Source: Micromonospora sp. C28SCA-DRY-2
GTDB taxonomy: Bacteria > Actinomycetota > Actinomycetes > Mycobacteriales > Micromonosporaceae
Direction of reading: 5' to 3'
Length of the DNA stretch: 64,000 nt
NCBI RefSeq assembly: GCF_030519475.1
Contig: NZ_JAUMKD010000002.1
Coordinates: forward strand, 1,049,501-1,113,500
The translations under genes were made by a program, and so were the position numbers. The notes beneath the pieces were generated by a model that was not told where the DNA came from, ran no database searches, and worked only from the letters and a program-made list of their open reading frames with translations. Positions 33,168-41,543 of the stretch are shown one piece after another. Numbering within the stretch: the first letter of the stretch is position 1; every line of letters starts with the position of its first letter.

Positions 33168-33923
33168 ATGAAGATCGTCGTCATCGGCGGCAGCGGACTC
33201 ATCGGCAGCAAGGTGGTGGCCATCCTGGAGGGGCAGGGCCACGAGGTGGTCGCCGCGTCCCCCAAGACCGGCGTCAACACCCTGACCGGTGAGGGCGTCA
33301 AGGAGGCGCTGGCCGGCGCGGACGTCGTCGTCGACGTGTCCAACTCGCCGTCGTTCGAGGACTCGGCGGTGCTGGACTTCTTCCAGACCTCCACCCGCAC
33401 CCTCCTGGCCGCCGGGGCCGAGGCCGGCGTCGGCCACTACGTGGCCCTGTCCATCGTCAACTGCGACCGCATCCCGGACAGCGGCTACATGCGGGCGAAG
33501 GTCGCCCAGGAGAAGCTGGTGACCTCCGCCGACATCCCGTACTCGATCGTGCGGGCCACGCAGTTCATCGAGTTCGTCCCGGGCATCGTCGCGGCCGGGG
33601 CCGACGGGGACGCCGTCCACCTCTCCCCGGCGCTCATCCAGCCGATCGCGGCCGACGACGTCGCGGCGACGGTCGCCGAGGTCAGCCTCGGCGACCCGGT
33701 GAACGGCATCGTCGAGGTCGGCGGCCCGGAACAGTTCCGGCTCGACGAACTCGGCCGCGACACCCTGGCCGCCCAGGGGGAGGCCAAGGAGGTGGTCACC
33801 GACCCGGAGGCCCGGTACTTCGGCGCGCGGCTTCAGGAGCGCTCGCTGGTGACCTCCGACGGGGCGCGGAAGGGCACGACGACGGTGGCGCAGTGGCGCC
33901 AGCGGGCCGGCCAGCGGGCGTAA
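33168..33923 (+). CDS. NAD(P)-binding oxidoreductase/epimerase of the ECF41 'COE' type
   Basis: A 251-residue NmrA/SDR-like protein: KIVVIGGSGLIGSKVV at the N-terminus (GxxGxxG nucleotide loop), then HYVALSIVNCDRIPDSGYMR and KVAQEKLVTSADIPYSIVRA with Y-x-x-x-K (YMRAK) in the catalytic place, and QFIEFVPGI. ECF41 sigma genes are regularly next to carboxymuconolactone decarboxylase, oxidoreductase or epimerase (COE) genes, their known target; this is the oxidoreductase kind. Start ATG 33168 after GGAAGAG. The sigma gene follows 73 bp later. Confidence 0.82.
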   Translation: MKIVVIGGSGLIGSKVVAILEGQGHEVVAASPKTGVNTLTGEGVKEALAGADVVVDVSNSPSFEDSAVLDFFQTSTRTLLAAGAEAGVGHYVALSIVNCDRIPDSGYMRAKVAQEKLVTSADIPYSIVRATQFIEFVPGIVAAGADGDAVHLSPALIQPIAADDVAATVAEVSLGDPVNGIVEVGGPEQFRLDELGRDTLAAQGEAKEVVTDPEARYFGARLQERSLVTSDGARKGTTTVAQWRQRAGQRA

Positions 33924-33996
33924 CCCCGCGGTGGTGCGCACGCGGTGGGCCCACCTCCCCGCGCCGGCCCACCGCGGCGCCCGCTACGTTGGGCGC

Positions 33997-34917
33997 ATGG
34001 TGAGCGGTCGGGCGGACGCCGACGGCGCCGCGCCCGCACCCGGACGCCCGGCCGTGACGGCGGACGACCTCACCGAGTTCCTCGCCATCCGCCCGCGCCT
34101 GTTCGGGATCGCCTACCGGATGCTGGCCAGCGTCACCGAGGCCGAGGACGTCGTGCAGGACGCCTGGCTGCGCTGGCAGGGGACGGACCGCCGGAAGGTC
34201 GACAACCCGGCCGCCTTCCTGACCACCACGACCACCCGGCTGGCCGTCAACGCCGCCGGCTCGGCACGGGCCCGCCGCGAACGGTACGTGGGGCCGTGGC
34301 TGCCGGAGCCGGTGGACACCAGCGCGGACCCGACGCTCGGCGCCGAACGCGCGGAGGCGCTGGACGCCGCCGTCCTGCTCCTGCTGGAGCGGCTCACCCC
34401 GACCGAGCGCGCCGCGTACGTGCTGCGGGAGGCCTTCGACTACTCGCACCGCGAGATCGCCGGGGTCCTCGACACCACCGAGGCGAACGCGCGGCAGCTG
34501 GTCAGCCGGGCCCGCCGGCACCTCGCGACGCGACGGACCGCACCGGCGTCCCGGGCCGAGCGGCGGCGGCTGGTCGAGACGTTCGTCGCGGCGGCCCGGG
34601 ACGGGGACCTGGCCCGGCTGGAACGGCTGCTCGCCGAGGACGTGGTCGCCCGCTCGGACGGCGGCGGCCGGGTACCCGCCGCGCGCAAGGACGTCAGCGG
34701 GCCCGCCCGGGTCACCAACCTGCTGGACAACGTCTGGCGCAAGTACTGGCGTGCGTCGACCTTCCGGATCGTCGAGGCCAACGGCGAACCGGCGCTGCTG
34801 GTGGCGGACGCCGACGGCAGGCCGGAGGCCGTGGTCGCCCTGGACGCCACCGACCGGCGGATCTCCCAGCTGCTGATCATGGTCAATCCGGACAAGCTGC
34901 AGGGGTTCGCCGGCTGA
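33997..34917 (+). CDS. sigJ: ECF41-family RNA polymerase sigma factor (SigJ type)
   Basis: A 306-residue sigma factor. Region 2 (RLFGIAYRMLASVTEAEDVV, QDAWLRW, residues 33-60), region 4 (LTPTERAAYVLREAFDYSHR, residues 133-152, with the HTH following) and a C-terminal SnoaL-like domain (about 190-306). The ECF41 motifs are all present: WLPEP (101-105), DGGGR (221-225, usually DGGGK) and NPDKL (297-301). In ECF41 proteins this fused domain replaces a separate anti-sigma factor. The start ATG 33997 has TACGTT 7 bp upstream and no ribosome site, so a leaderless mRNA is possible. Confidence 0.88.
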   Translation: MVSGRADADGAAPAPGRPAVTADDLTEFLAIRPRLFGIAYRMLASVTEAEDVVQDAWLRWQGTDRRKVDNPAAFLTTTTTRLAVNAAGSARARRERYVGPWLPEPVDTSADPTLGAERAEALDAAVLLLLERLTPTERAAYVLREAFDYSHREIAGVLDTTEANARQLVSRARRHLATRRTAPASRAERRRLVETFVAAARDGDLARLERLLAEDVVARSDGGGRVPAARKDVSGPARVTNLLDNVWRKYWRASTFRIVEANGEPALLVADADGRPEAVVALDATDRRISQLLIMVNPDKLQGFAG

Positions 34918-34923
34918 GCACGG

Positions 34924-34960
34924 CGCCGGCCCGCCACCGTGGCACGGTGACGGGCCGGCG
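34924..34960. terminator. Bidirectional hairpin terminator between sigJ and the GDPD gene
   Basis: Stem of 10 bp (34924-34933 with 34951-34960), one mismatch, then 6 bp more (34935-34940 with 34944-34949), 3-nt loop. It lies between two convergent stops (34917 and 34972) and can serve both. Confidence 0.8.
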
Positions 34961-34971
34961 GGCGGTCCGGG

Positions 34972-36090
34972 TCAGCGCTGGCCGAGTCCGGCGCGGGCGG
35001 CGACGGCGGTGTCCGGGTGGTCGGCGAAGACCCCGTCCAGGCCCAGGCCGAGGAAGAGTTCGTACTCGGCCTGGATGTCGCCCCGGGCGTTCGGGTCGGT
35101 GCCGATCCGGAAGTCCGCCGGCAGGAACTGGTTCTCGGCGCGGAACGTCCAGGCGTGCACCACCAGCCGTTCCCGGTGCGCGTCCCGGACCAGGGTGGTC
35201 GGGGCGAGCAGCTTCCCGGCGGCGTCGCGCGGCACGATCAGGTTCTTGTTCGCCCCGACGCCGTCGGCGTACCGGGCGATCCACGCCAGGCCGGCCGGCT
35301 TCGCCAGGTCCTGGTAGGTGCGGGTGTCACCGGCGACGGTGAAGTCGTACGGGCGGCCGCTGGCGTCGAGCAGCTGGGCGAGCCGGACGTCGATCATCCG
35401 GTCCAGCTTGCGCAGGTTGGCGGTCTCGAAGGACTGCACGATCACCGGCGAGTTCTTCCGGGTCAGCCGGTTCGCCCGGAGCACCCGCACCAGCGGCTCC
35501 TCCAGCGGCAGCCCGATCGAGGCGAAGTAGCTGGGGTGCTTGGTCTCCGGGTAGACGCCGATGGTGCGGCCCCGTGCCCGCCCCTCGGTTCGGGCGAGGT
35601 CGATGACCTCCTGGAGCGTGGGCACCTCGAACCGGCCGTCGAAGGCGGTGTTGGCCACCCGTACCTGCGGCAGCCGCTCCTTGGCCCGCAGCGTCTTCAG
35701 CTCGGCGAGGGTGAAGTCCTCGGTGAACCAGCCGGTCACCCGGGTGCCGTCGATGGTCTTCGTGGTCCGGCGGGCGGCGAACTCCGGGCGGGCGGCCACG
35801 TCGGTGGTACCCGAGATCTCGTTCTCGTGCCGGGCCACCAGCACCCCGTCCGAGGTGGAGACCAGGTCCGGCTCGATGAAGTCGGCGCCCTGCCGGATGG
35901 CCAGCCGGTACGCCTCCAGGGTGTGCTCGGGCCGGTAGCCGCTGGCCCCGCGGTGGGCGATCACCAGCGGGCGGCCGCCGGCCTTCTCGCTGCCCGTCGC
36001 CGGACCGGCCGCCGCGCCGGTGGTGGGCACGGCCACCACGGCCGCGAGCAGGGCGCCGGCCAGGCCGAGGGCGGAAAGGGTACGTCGCAA
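34972..36090 (-). CDS. Secreted glycerophosphodiester phosphodiesterase
   Basis: A 372-residue protein with a Sec signal peptide (residues 1-28, ...VPTTGAAAGPA). Catalytic features: HRGASGYRPEHTLEAYRLAI (catalytic His, Arg, Glu) and GADFIEPDLVSTSDGVLVAR followed by HE, the second His and the metal-binding E-x-D pair. It cleaves glycerophosphodiesters to glycerol-3-phosphate and an alcohol outside the cell, a phosphate/carbon scavenging role (GlpQ type). Length is typical of the periplasmic GlpQ form. Start ATG 36090. Divergent from trkH. Confidence 0.9.
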   Translation of the reverse strand: MRRTLSALGLAGALLAAVVAVPTTGAAAGPATGSEKAGGRPLVIAHRGASGYRPEHTLEAYRLAIRQGADFIEPDLVSTSDGVLVARHENEISGTTDVAARPEFAARRTTKTIDGTRVTGWFTEDFTLAELKTLRAKERLPQVRVANTAFDGRFEVPTLQEVIDLARTEGRARGRTIGVYPETKHPSYFASIGLPLEEPLVRVLRANRLTRKNSPVIVQSFETANLRKLDRMIDVRLAQLLDASGRPYDFTVAGDTRTYQDLAKPAGLAWIARYADGVGANKNLIVPRDAAGKLLAPTTLVRDAHRERLVVHAWTFRAENQFLPADFRIGTDPNARGDIQAEYELFLGLGLDGVFADHPDTAVAARAGLGQR

Positions 36091-36233
36091 CGCCGTCTCC
36101 TGTCGTCGTCGAGGAACGCCCTCAGCAGACCCGTCCGGGTTGTCCGGCAGTTGGTCGACGACTGGCCGACAGGTGAACCCTCCGGGATACCGGTTTCGAC
36201 ACCCCGATCCGGGCGGAACAGGAAGATTGTCTG

Positions 36234-37568
36234 GTGCGCCGGTTTCTTCGTCACCCCGTACGGCTGGTGCCGTTCGGTTTCCTGGCGACGATCCTGCTCG
36301 GCACCGGCCTGCTGATGCTGCCCTGGGCGACCACCGAGCACCGGTACACCCCGTTCATGACCGCGCTGTTCACCGCGACCTCGGCGGTGTCGGTGACCGG
36401 CATGGCGGTGGTCGACACCCCGAACTACTGGACCGAGTTCGGCCTCGTGATGATCACCGTGCTGACCCAGGTCGGCGGGATCGGCATCGTCACCGGGGCC
36501 ACCCTGGTCATCCTGGTGGTGGCCCGGCGCCTCGGGCTGCGCAACCGGCTGCTGGTGCAGGCCGAGACCCAGGAGTTCGGGTTCGGCGACGTCCGCCGGC
36601 TGCTCATGCGCATCGCCGCCACCTCGCTGATCTGCGAGGCGGTGATCGCGACGATCCTCACCGTCCGGCTCGCGGTCAGCTACGACTACCCGCTGGGCCG
36701 GGCGCTCTGGCACGGCGTCTTCCACGCCGTGCAGGGCTTCAACAACGGCGGGTTCGCGCTCTACTCCGACAACCTGGTCGGGTTCGCCACCGACGCCTGG
36801 GTCACCCTGCCGCTGGCCGTCGGCGCGATCATCGGCGGGCTCGGTTTCCCCGCGCTGTTCGAGGCGGTCCGGGAGTGGCGCGAACCGGACCGCTGGGCGG
36901 TGGGCACCAAGCTGACCGTCTGGGGCAGCCTGGTGCTGCTCCTGGTCGGCTTCCTCGCCCTGCTCGTGGTGGAGTGGGGCAACCCGCGCACCCTGGGCCC
37001 GTTCAGCTGGCCGGACAAGCTGCTCGCGGCGTTCACCCAGGACGCGTTCGTCCGCACCGGCGGGTTCAACGTGGTCGACACCAGCGGCCTCGGCGAGGAG
37101 ACGTACCCCACCCTCGTCGCGCTGATGTTCATCGGCGGGGGCAGCGCCAGCACCGCCGGCGGGATCAAGGTGACCACGTTTTTCCTGCTCGCGTTCGTGA
37201 TCTGGGCGGAGCTGCGCGGCGAGCCGGACGTGACGATCGGGCACCGCCGGGTGGCCACCGCCAGCCAGCGGCAGGCGATCACCGTGGCGCTGATCAGCGT
37301 CGCGCTGGTGGTGGTCGGCACGGTGGGGCTGATCGTGATCACCGAGGGGGTCCCGTTCTACGCCGCGCTGTTCGAGGTGACCTCGGCGTTCACCACCACC
37401 GGGCTCTCCGTCGGCGTCGCCCCCACGCTGCCGGAGAGCGGCCAGCTCGCCCTCATCGCCCTGATGTACATCGGCCGCGTCGGGCCGCTCACCCTCGGGT
37501 CGGCGATCGCCCTGAACACCCGGCGACGGCTCTACCGCTACCCGGAGGAGCAACCCATTGTCGGCTGA
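36234..37568 (+). CDS. TrkH/KtrB-type potassium channel subunit
   Basis: A 444-residue membrane protein with the four-fold M1-P-M2 pore plan. Selectivity-filter segments are seen as TSAVSVTGM, FNNGGFAL, VRTGGFN and TTTGLSV. FGLVMITVLTQVGGIGIVTG and GGSASTAGGIKVTTFFLLAF are family hallmarks. It takes up K+ under control of the cytoplasmic RCK subunit encoded by the next gene, which overlaps by 11 bp. Start GTG 36234 after AGGAAG. Confidence 0.9.
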   Translation: MRRFLRHPVRLVPFGFLATILLGTGLLMLPWATTEHRYTPFMTALFTATSAVSVTGMAVVDTPNYWTEFGLVMITVLTQVGGIGIVTGATLVILVVARRLGLRNRLLVQAETQEFGFGDVRRLLMRIAATSLICEAVIATILTVRLAVSYDYPLGRALWHGVFHAVQGFNNGGFALYSDNLVGFATDAWVTLPLAVGAIIGGLGFPALFEAVREWREPDRWAVGTKLTVWGSLVLLLVGFLALLVVEWGNPRTLGPFSWPDKLLAAFTQDAFVRTGGFNVVDTSGLGEETYPTLVALMFIGGGSASTAGGIKVTTFFLLAFVIWAELRGEPDVTIGHRRVATASQRQAITVALISVALVVVGTVGLIVITEGVPFYAALFEVTSAFTTTGLSVGVAPTLPESGQLALIALMYIGRVGPLTLGSAIALNTRRRLYRYPEEQPIVG

Positions 37569-38226
37569 CCGCAGCAACGACGGCGGCATCCTGGTGATCG
37601 GGCTGGGCCGGTTCGGCGGCTACCTGGCCGAGTCGCTGACCCAGCTCGGCCACGAGGTGCTCGCCGTCGACCGCAATCCCGATCTCGTGCAGCGCTGGTC
37701 CGACCAGCTCGACCGGGTGGTGCAGGCCGACGCCACCGAGGAGGACGCGCTGCGCCAGCTCGGCGCGTCCGACTTCCAGAGCGCGGTGGTCGCCATCGGC
37801 GCCTCGGTCGAGGCGAGCGTGCTCGCCGTGCTGGCCCTGGTGGAACTCGGCGGGCCGCAGGTGTGGGCCCGGGCCACGTCCACCAAGCACGCCAAGATCC
37901 TGGCCTCGGTGGGCGCGCACCACGTGATCTTCCCGGAGGCGGAGACCGGTGAGCGGGTGGCCCACCTGATCGTCAGCAAGATGCTCAACTTCATCGAGTT
38001 CGGCGAGGACTTCGCCATCGCCAAGGTACGCGCGCCGGAGAGCCTCGCCGGCCGGTCACTGGCCGAGGTCCGGCCGGCCGAGCGGCACGGGGTACGCGTG
38101 GTCGGGGTGCAACTGCCGGGCGAGCGGTTCCACTACGCCACCGACGACACCGTGGTGCTGCCGGGCAGCACGCTGATCGTCGAGGGAAGCATCGATCAGG
38201 TGCAGCGCTTCGCCGCGCTGACCTGA
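37558..38226 (+). CDS. TrkA/KtrA-type regulatory subunit (RCK domain)
   Basis: A 222-residue protein: TrkA-N Rossmann domain (ILVIGLGRFGGYLAESLTQL, GxGxxG) and TrkA-C domain (about 140-222). The acidic end of strand 2 (LAVDRNP) binds the nucleotide. It forms the gating ring of the K+ channel. The start is TTG 37558 (MSADRSNDGG) within the trkH end, with GGAGGAG 7 bp upstream. Confidence 0.9.
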   Translation: MSADRSNDGGILVIGLGRFGGYLAESLTQLGHEVLAVDRNPDLVQRWSDQLDRVVQADATEEDALRQLGASDFQSAVVAIGASVEASVLAVLALVELGGPQVWARATSTKHAKILASVGAHHVIFPEAETGERVAHLIVSKMLNFIEFGEDFAIAKVRAPESLAGRSLAEVRPAERHGVRVVGVQLPGERFHYATDDTVVLPGSTLIVEGSIDQVQRFAALT

Positions 38227-38262
38227 GTCACCTACCCTTGCCGCCCTCCCCCTTGCCCTTGC

Positions 38263-39882
38263 CTAGTTTCGCCCTTTTCCCGGACCACCGCCCGCTCCCT
38301 TGCCCTTGCCCTTGCCCGCACCGCGGTCGTCGGTCTTCGCCGTGCTGCCGCCGCCGGTCCTGGTGCTGGTGACCTTCTTCTTCGGCGGGGCCTTGGTCGC
38401 CGCGGGCTTGGGGGCCGTGCTGGGCACCGCACCGGCCACACCGGACACCCGCACCCCGCAGGTCTCCTCGCCGATGCGGAACTCCACCGGCAGCGGGTTC
38501 GCCCCGGTGTGCCGGCCGGTCAGGGTGAGCTTCTCGGCCGCACCGGGCGCCAGCGCGGTCCGCTGCGGCGCCGGCCGCACGGTCACCGTGCTGCCCTGCT
38601 GGCTCACCGGCGCGGGCACCGCCTTCGTCACGGTCTGCTGGCCGGGGAAGGTGAAGCTCATCGTCCAGTCCCGCAGTTCCCGGTCACCGGTGTTGGTGAG
38701 GGTCAACTCGGCGGTGAAGTCCTTGCCGGTGTCGGCGCGCAGCGCGTACGCCACCTGGCAGGAGGCGGGCTTCTCCACCCCCATCCGGGCCGGCGTGGGC
38801 TCCTCGACGCCGCCGCTGGCCGGGCTGCGCGAGGTCAGCCCCCACAGCGACGCGGTCACCGCGACCAGGCCGGCGGCGGCCACCCCGGCCTCCACCCGCC
38901 GGCGCCGGGCCACCGCCCGGCGGTTGCGGGTACGCGAGAACGGCAGCGCGTCGGTCGCCGCCGACCAGGGCAGGATGGTGGTGCCGGCGCTGGCCAGCGC
39001 GGCCGGGTCGGCCGGCGCGGCCGCCGGGGAGACCGGCACCGCCGGGATCATGCCGGCCGCCTCGGCGAGGGTGGCGGCCACCTCGGCGGTGGCCGGCCGG
39101 TCCTCCGGGCGCTTGGCCAGGCAGCGGCGCACCAGGTCGGCCACCTCGTCGGCCAGCCCCGGCACCGGCGGCATCGGCTCGGGGTCGTTGTACATGTGCG
39201 CGCGCAGCATCTCGGTGGTGGTGCTGGCCTGCCAGGGCAGCCGGCCGGTGAGCATCCGGTAGAGCAGCAGGCCGACCGCGTACACGTCGGTGGCCGGCGA
39301 GACCTGGCCGTTGTCCAGCCGCTCCGGCGCCAGGTACGCGGGCGTGCCGAGCAGCGCCCCGTCCGGACCCTTCTCGCTCTCCCCGACCAGCGCCGAGATG
39401 CCGAAGTCGACCACCTTCACCCCGGTGGGGGTCAGCATCACGTTGCCCGGGGTCACGTCGCGGTGCACCACCCCGCGGGCGTGCGCGGTGGCCAGTGCCG
39501 AGGCGACCTCGGCGCCGATCGTCACCGCCTCCCGCCAGGGCAGCTGCCCGCCGCGGCGCAGCCGGCCGCTCAGCGACTCCCCGTCGATCAGCTCCATCAC
39601 CACGTACGGCACGGTGAGCCCGACCTGCTCGGACTCGCCGTAGTCGTACACGTTGGTGATGTTGGGGTGGCAGAGCCGCGCGGCGGCCTGCGCCTCGATC
39701 CGGATCCGGTGCCGGAACGCGCGGTCGCTGGCGAGCCGGGAGGCGAGCACCTTGACCGCCACCTGCCGGCCGAGCACCTCGTCGTAGCCGCGCCAGACCA
39801 CTGACATGCCACCCGCGCCGAGCTGCTCGATCAGCCGGTACCGCTCACCGAGCAGTTGCGCGCCCTTCTGGACCCCACCCAT
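38263..39882 (-). CDS. Receptor-like Ser/Thr protein kinase with extracellular CBM2-like domain
   Basis: A 539-residue kinase: N-terminal Hanks-type catalytic domain (G-loop LGAGGMSVVW, Lys about 44 in VAVKVL, catalytic HRDVTPGN about 140-147, DFGISAL about 160, APE as LAPERL). A juxtamembrane segment and one membrane helix (about 330-350) lead to an outer domain (about 372-470). It begins CQVAYALRADTGKDFTAELT and has WTMSFTFPGQQTV and a closing Cys (GEETCGV), the pattern of a family-2 carbohydrate-binding module. No PASTA repeats. The tail is Lys/Gly repeats (GKGKGKG). It may sense polysaccharide or cell wall; this is inference. Confidence 0.85.
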   Translation of the reverse strand: MGGVQKGAQLLGERYRLIEQLGAGGMSVVWRGYDEVLGRQVAVKVLASRLASDRAFRHRIRIEAQAAARLCHPNITNVYDYGESEQVGLTVPYVVMELIDGESLSGRLRRGGQLPWREAVTIGAEVASALATAHARGVVHRDVTPGNVMLTPTGVKVVDFGISALVGESEKGPDGALLGTPAYLAPERLDNGQVSPATDVYAVGLLLYRMLTGRLPWQASTTTEMLRAHMYNDPEPMPPVPGLADEVADLVRRCLAKRPEDRPATAEVAATLAEAAGMIPAVPVSPAAAPADPAALASAGTTILPWSAATDALPFSRTRNRRAVARRRRVEAGVAAAGLVAVTASLWGLTSRSPASGGVEEPTPARMGVEKPASCQVAYALRADTGKDFTAELTLTNTGDRELRDWTMSFTFPGQQTVTKAVPAPVSQQGSTVTVRPAPQRTALAPGAAEKLTLTGRHTGANPLPVEFRIGEETCGVRVSGVAGAVPSTAPKPAATKAPPKKKVTSTRTGGGSTAKTDDRGAGKGKGKGAGGGPGKGRN

Positions 39883-39953
39883 GGTCAGCGTTGTTGCCCC
39901 GGCGGGCCCGGACTACACCTCCACGGTCGGAATCGGTCAGTGATGTCACCCGT

Positions 39954-41507
39954 TCAGGCGGTGGCGAGCAGTTGGTCCACCGGGGCGTAGTCGTCGGTGA
40001 GCACCAGCGCGTCGCCGACGAACGCGGCCAGCTCCGCGCCGGACAGCAGGTTCGTCGCCTCGTCGAGGGTGTCCAGCCGGGCCCGCACCGCGTCCAGCGG
40101 CAGCGGGGCGTCGGAGGCCACGATGAGGAAGTTGGACCCCTGCTCGCCGGCGAACGCGGCCGGCGGGGCGATCACCGCGACGTGCCGGAACTCGGCGGCG
40201 ACGGTGGCCAGTTCGCTGCGGATGAAGCGCAGCGGCGGGTAGTCGATGACGTTCTGCACGTAGACGCCGCCCGGGCGGGTCACCCGGCGGATCTCCGCGG
40301 CCATCTCCCGGGTGGCCAGGTGCCAGGGCACCACCAGGTGCCCGAAGGCGTCGCCGACCACCAGGTCGCGGCTGTCGCCCGGCTCGCCGGCGACCAGCAT
40401 CCGGGCGTCACCCACCACCGCGCGCAGCGCCGGCCCCTGGCGTACGCCCAGCTCGCGCTCGCCCAGCTCGACCAGCCCGCCGTCGATCTCGAAGACCACG
40501 TTGTCGGTGCCCGGCCGGGTCGCGGTCAGGTAGCCCGGCACGGTGAACCCGCCGCCACCCAGGTGCAGCGCGTCCAGCCGTTGCCCGGGCGGCGCCACCA
40601 CGTCGGCCACCGCCCCGATCCACTGGGTGTACGCGTACTCCAGGTGGGTCGGGTCGGCGAGGTCCACGTAGGAGTGCTGGGCCGAGTTGAGCAGCAGGGT
40701 CCGTCCGCTGCCGCGGTCCGGGTCGGCCTCGACCCGGGCGCAGTGGTACGCCGTCTCGATGTCGCACGGGTTCGGGGCGACGGTGGTCAGCCCCGCCCCG
40801 ACCAGGCCGAGCACGGCCAGCGCGGCCCTGGCCCGGGCCGGGCCCGGCGTGGCGGTGCGGTCCCGGCGGCGCAGCCACACCCCGAGGGCGAGCCCGGTGA
40901 TCCCGAGCGCGGCGGCCAGGGCGAACAGGATGACCGTGCTGGGCAGGGCGGCGACCAGCACGAAGCCGGTGCCCAGGGTGGCCGTGATGCCGCCCAGCGT
41001 GCCGATGCCGGAGAGCCGGCCGACCACCTGCCCGGTGCGCCGCAGGTCGGCCAGTTGCAGCTTGACCACCAGCGGGGTGACCGCGGCCAGCAGCGCCGCC
41101 GGCACGAAGACGGCGAGCGCGACCAGCAGCAGGATGGCCGTCGCCGCGCCGCCGCGCAGCACCTCGCCCGCGTACCGGACGACCGGCAGGGTCACCGCGG
41201 TGGCGATCCCGGCCAGCACCAGCGCCGGGGCCAGCAGGGTGCGCGGGTCCCGCCGGTCGGCCAGCCAGCCGCCGGACCACGCCCCGTACGCGATGGCGGC
41301 CAGCGCGATGCCGATCACCGAGCTGGTCACCTGGAGGGTCACCCCGACGTACGGACCGACCAGGCGCAGCGCGACCGTCTCCAGCACCAGGACGGCGCCG
41401 CTGGAGAAGAAGACCAGGAACGCGGCGAGGCCGTTGGGCAGGGCCCGGCCGGTGGCCGGCTCGGGCTGCGCGGGCGGTACCGCGACATCGGGCGATGGGG
41501 AGTTCAC
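39954..41507 (-). CDS. Membrane protein with C-terminal spermidine-synthase-like domain
   Basis: A 517-residue protein. Residues 20-230 hold about seven membrane helices (GLAAFLVFFSSGAVLVLETV, GRLSGIGTLGGITATLGTGF) like the membrane half of PABP-type fused synthases. Residues 245-517 match the SpeE fold: LGGGGFTVPGYLTATRPGTD in the SAM/dcSAM position, VFEIDGGLVELGERELGV, VVGDARMLV and VVGDAFGHLVVPWHLATREM. Polyamine synthesis or another aminopropyl/methyl transfer is possible; the substrate is unknown. Start GTG 41507. It is 36 bp downstream of the secreted coiled-coil gene. Confidence 0.75.
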   Translation of the reverse strand: MNSPSPDVAVPPAQPEPATGRALPNGLAAFLVFFSSGAVLVLETVALRLVGPYVGVTLQVTSSVIGIALAAIAYGAWSGGWLADRRDPRTLLAPALVLAGIATAVTLPVVRYAGEVLRGGAATAILLLVALAVFVPAALLAAVTPLVVKLQLADLRRTGQVVGRLSGIGTLGGITATLGTGFVLVAALPSTVILFALAAALGITGLALGVWLRRRDRTATPGPARARAALAVLGLVGAGLTTVAPNPCDIETAYHCARVEADPDRGSGRTLLLNSAQHSYVDLADPTHLEYAYTQWIGAVADVVAPPGQRLDALHLGGGGFTVPGYLTATRPGTDNVVFEIDGGLVELGERELGVRQGPALRAVVGDARMLVAGEPGDSRDLVVGDAFGHLVVPWHLATREMAAEIRRVTRPGGVYVQNVIDYPPLRFIRSELATVAAEFRHVAVIAPPAAFAGEQGSNFLIVASDAPLPLDAVRARLDTLDEATNLLSGAELAAFVGDALVLTDDYAPVDQLLATA

Positions 41508-41543
41508 CGTCGCGATGGTACGCAGCGAACCCGGCGGTCCGGG

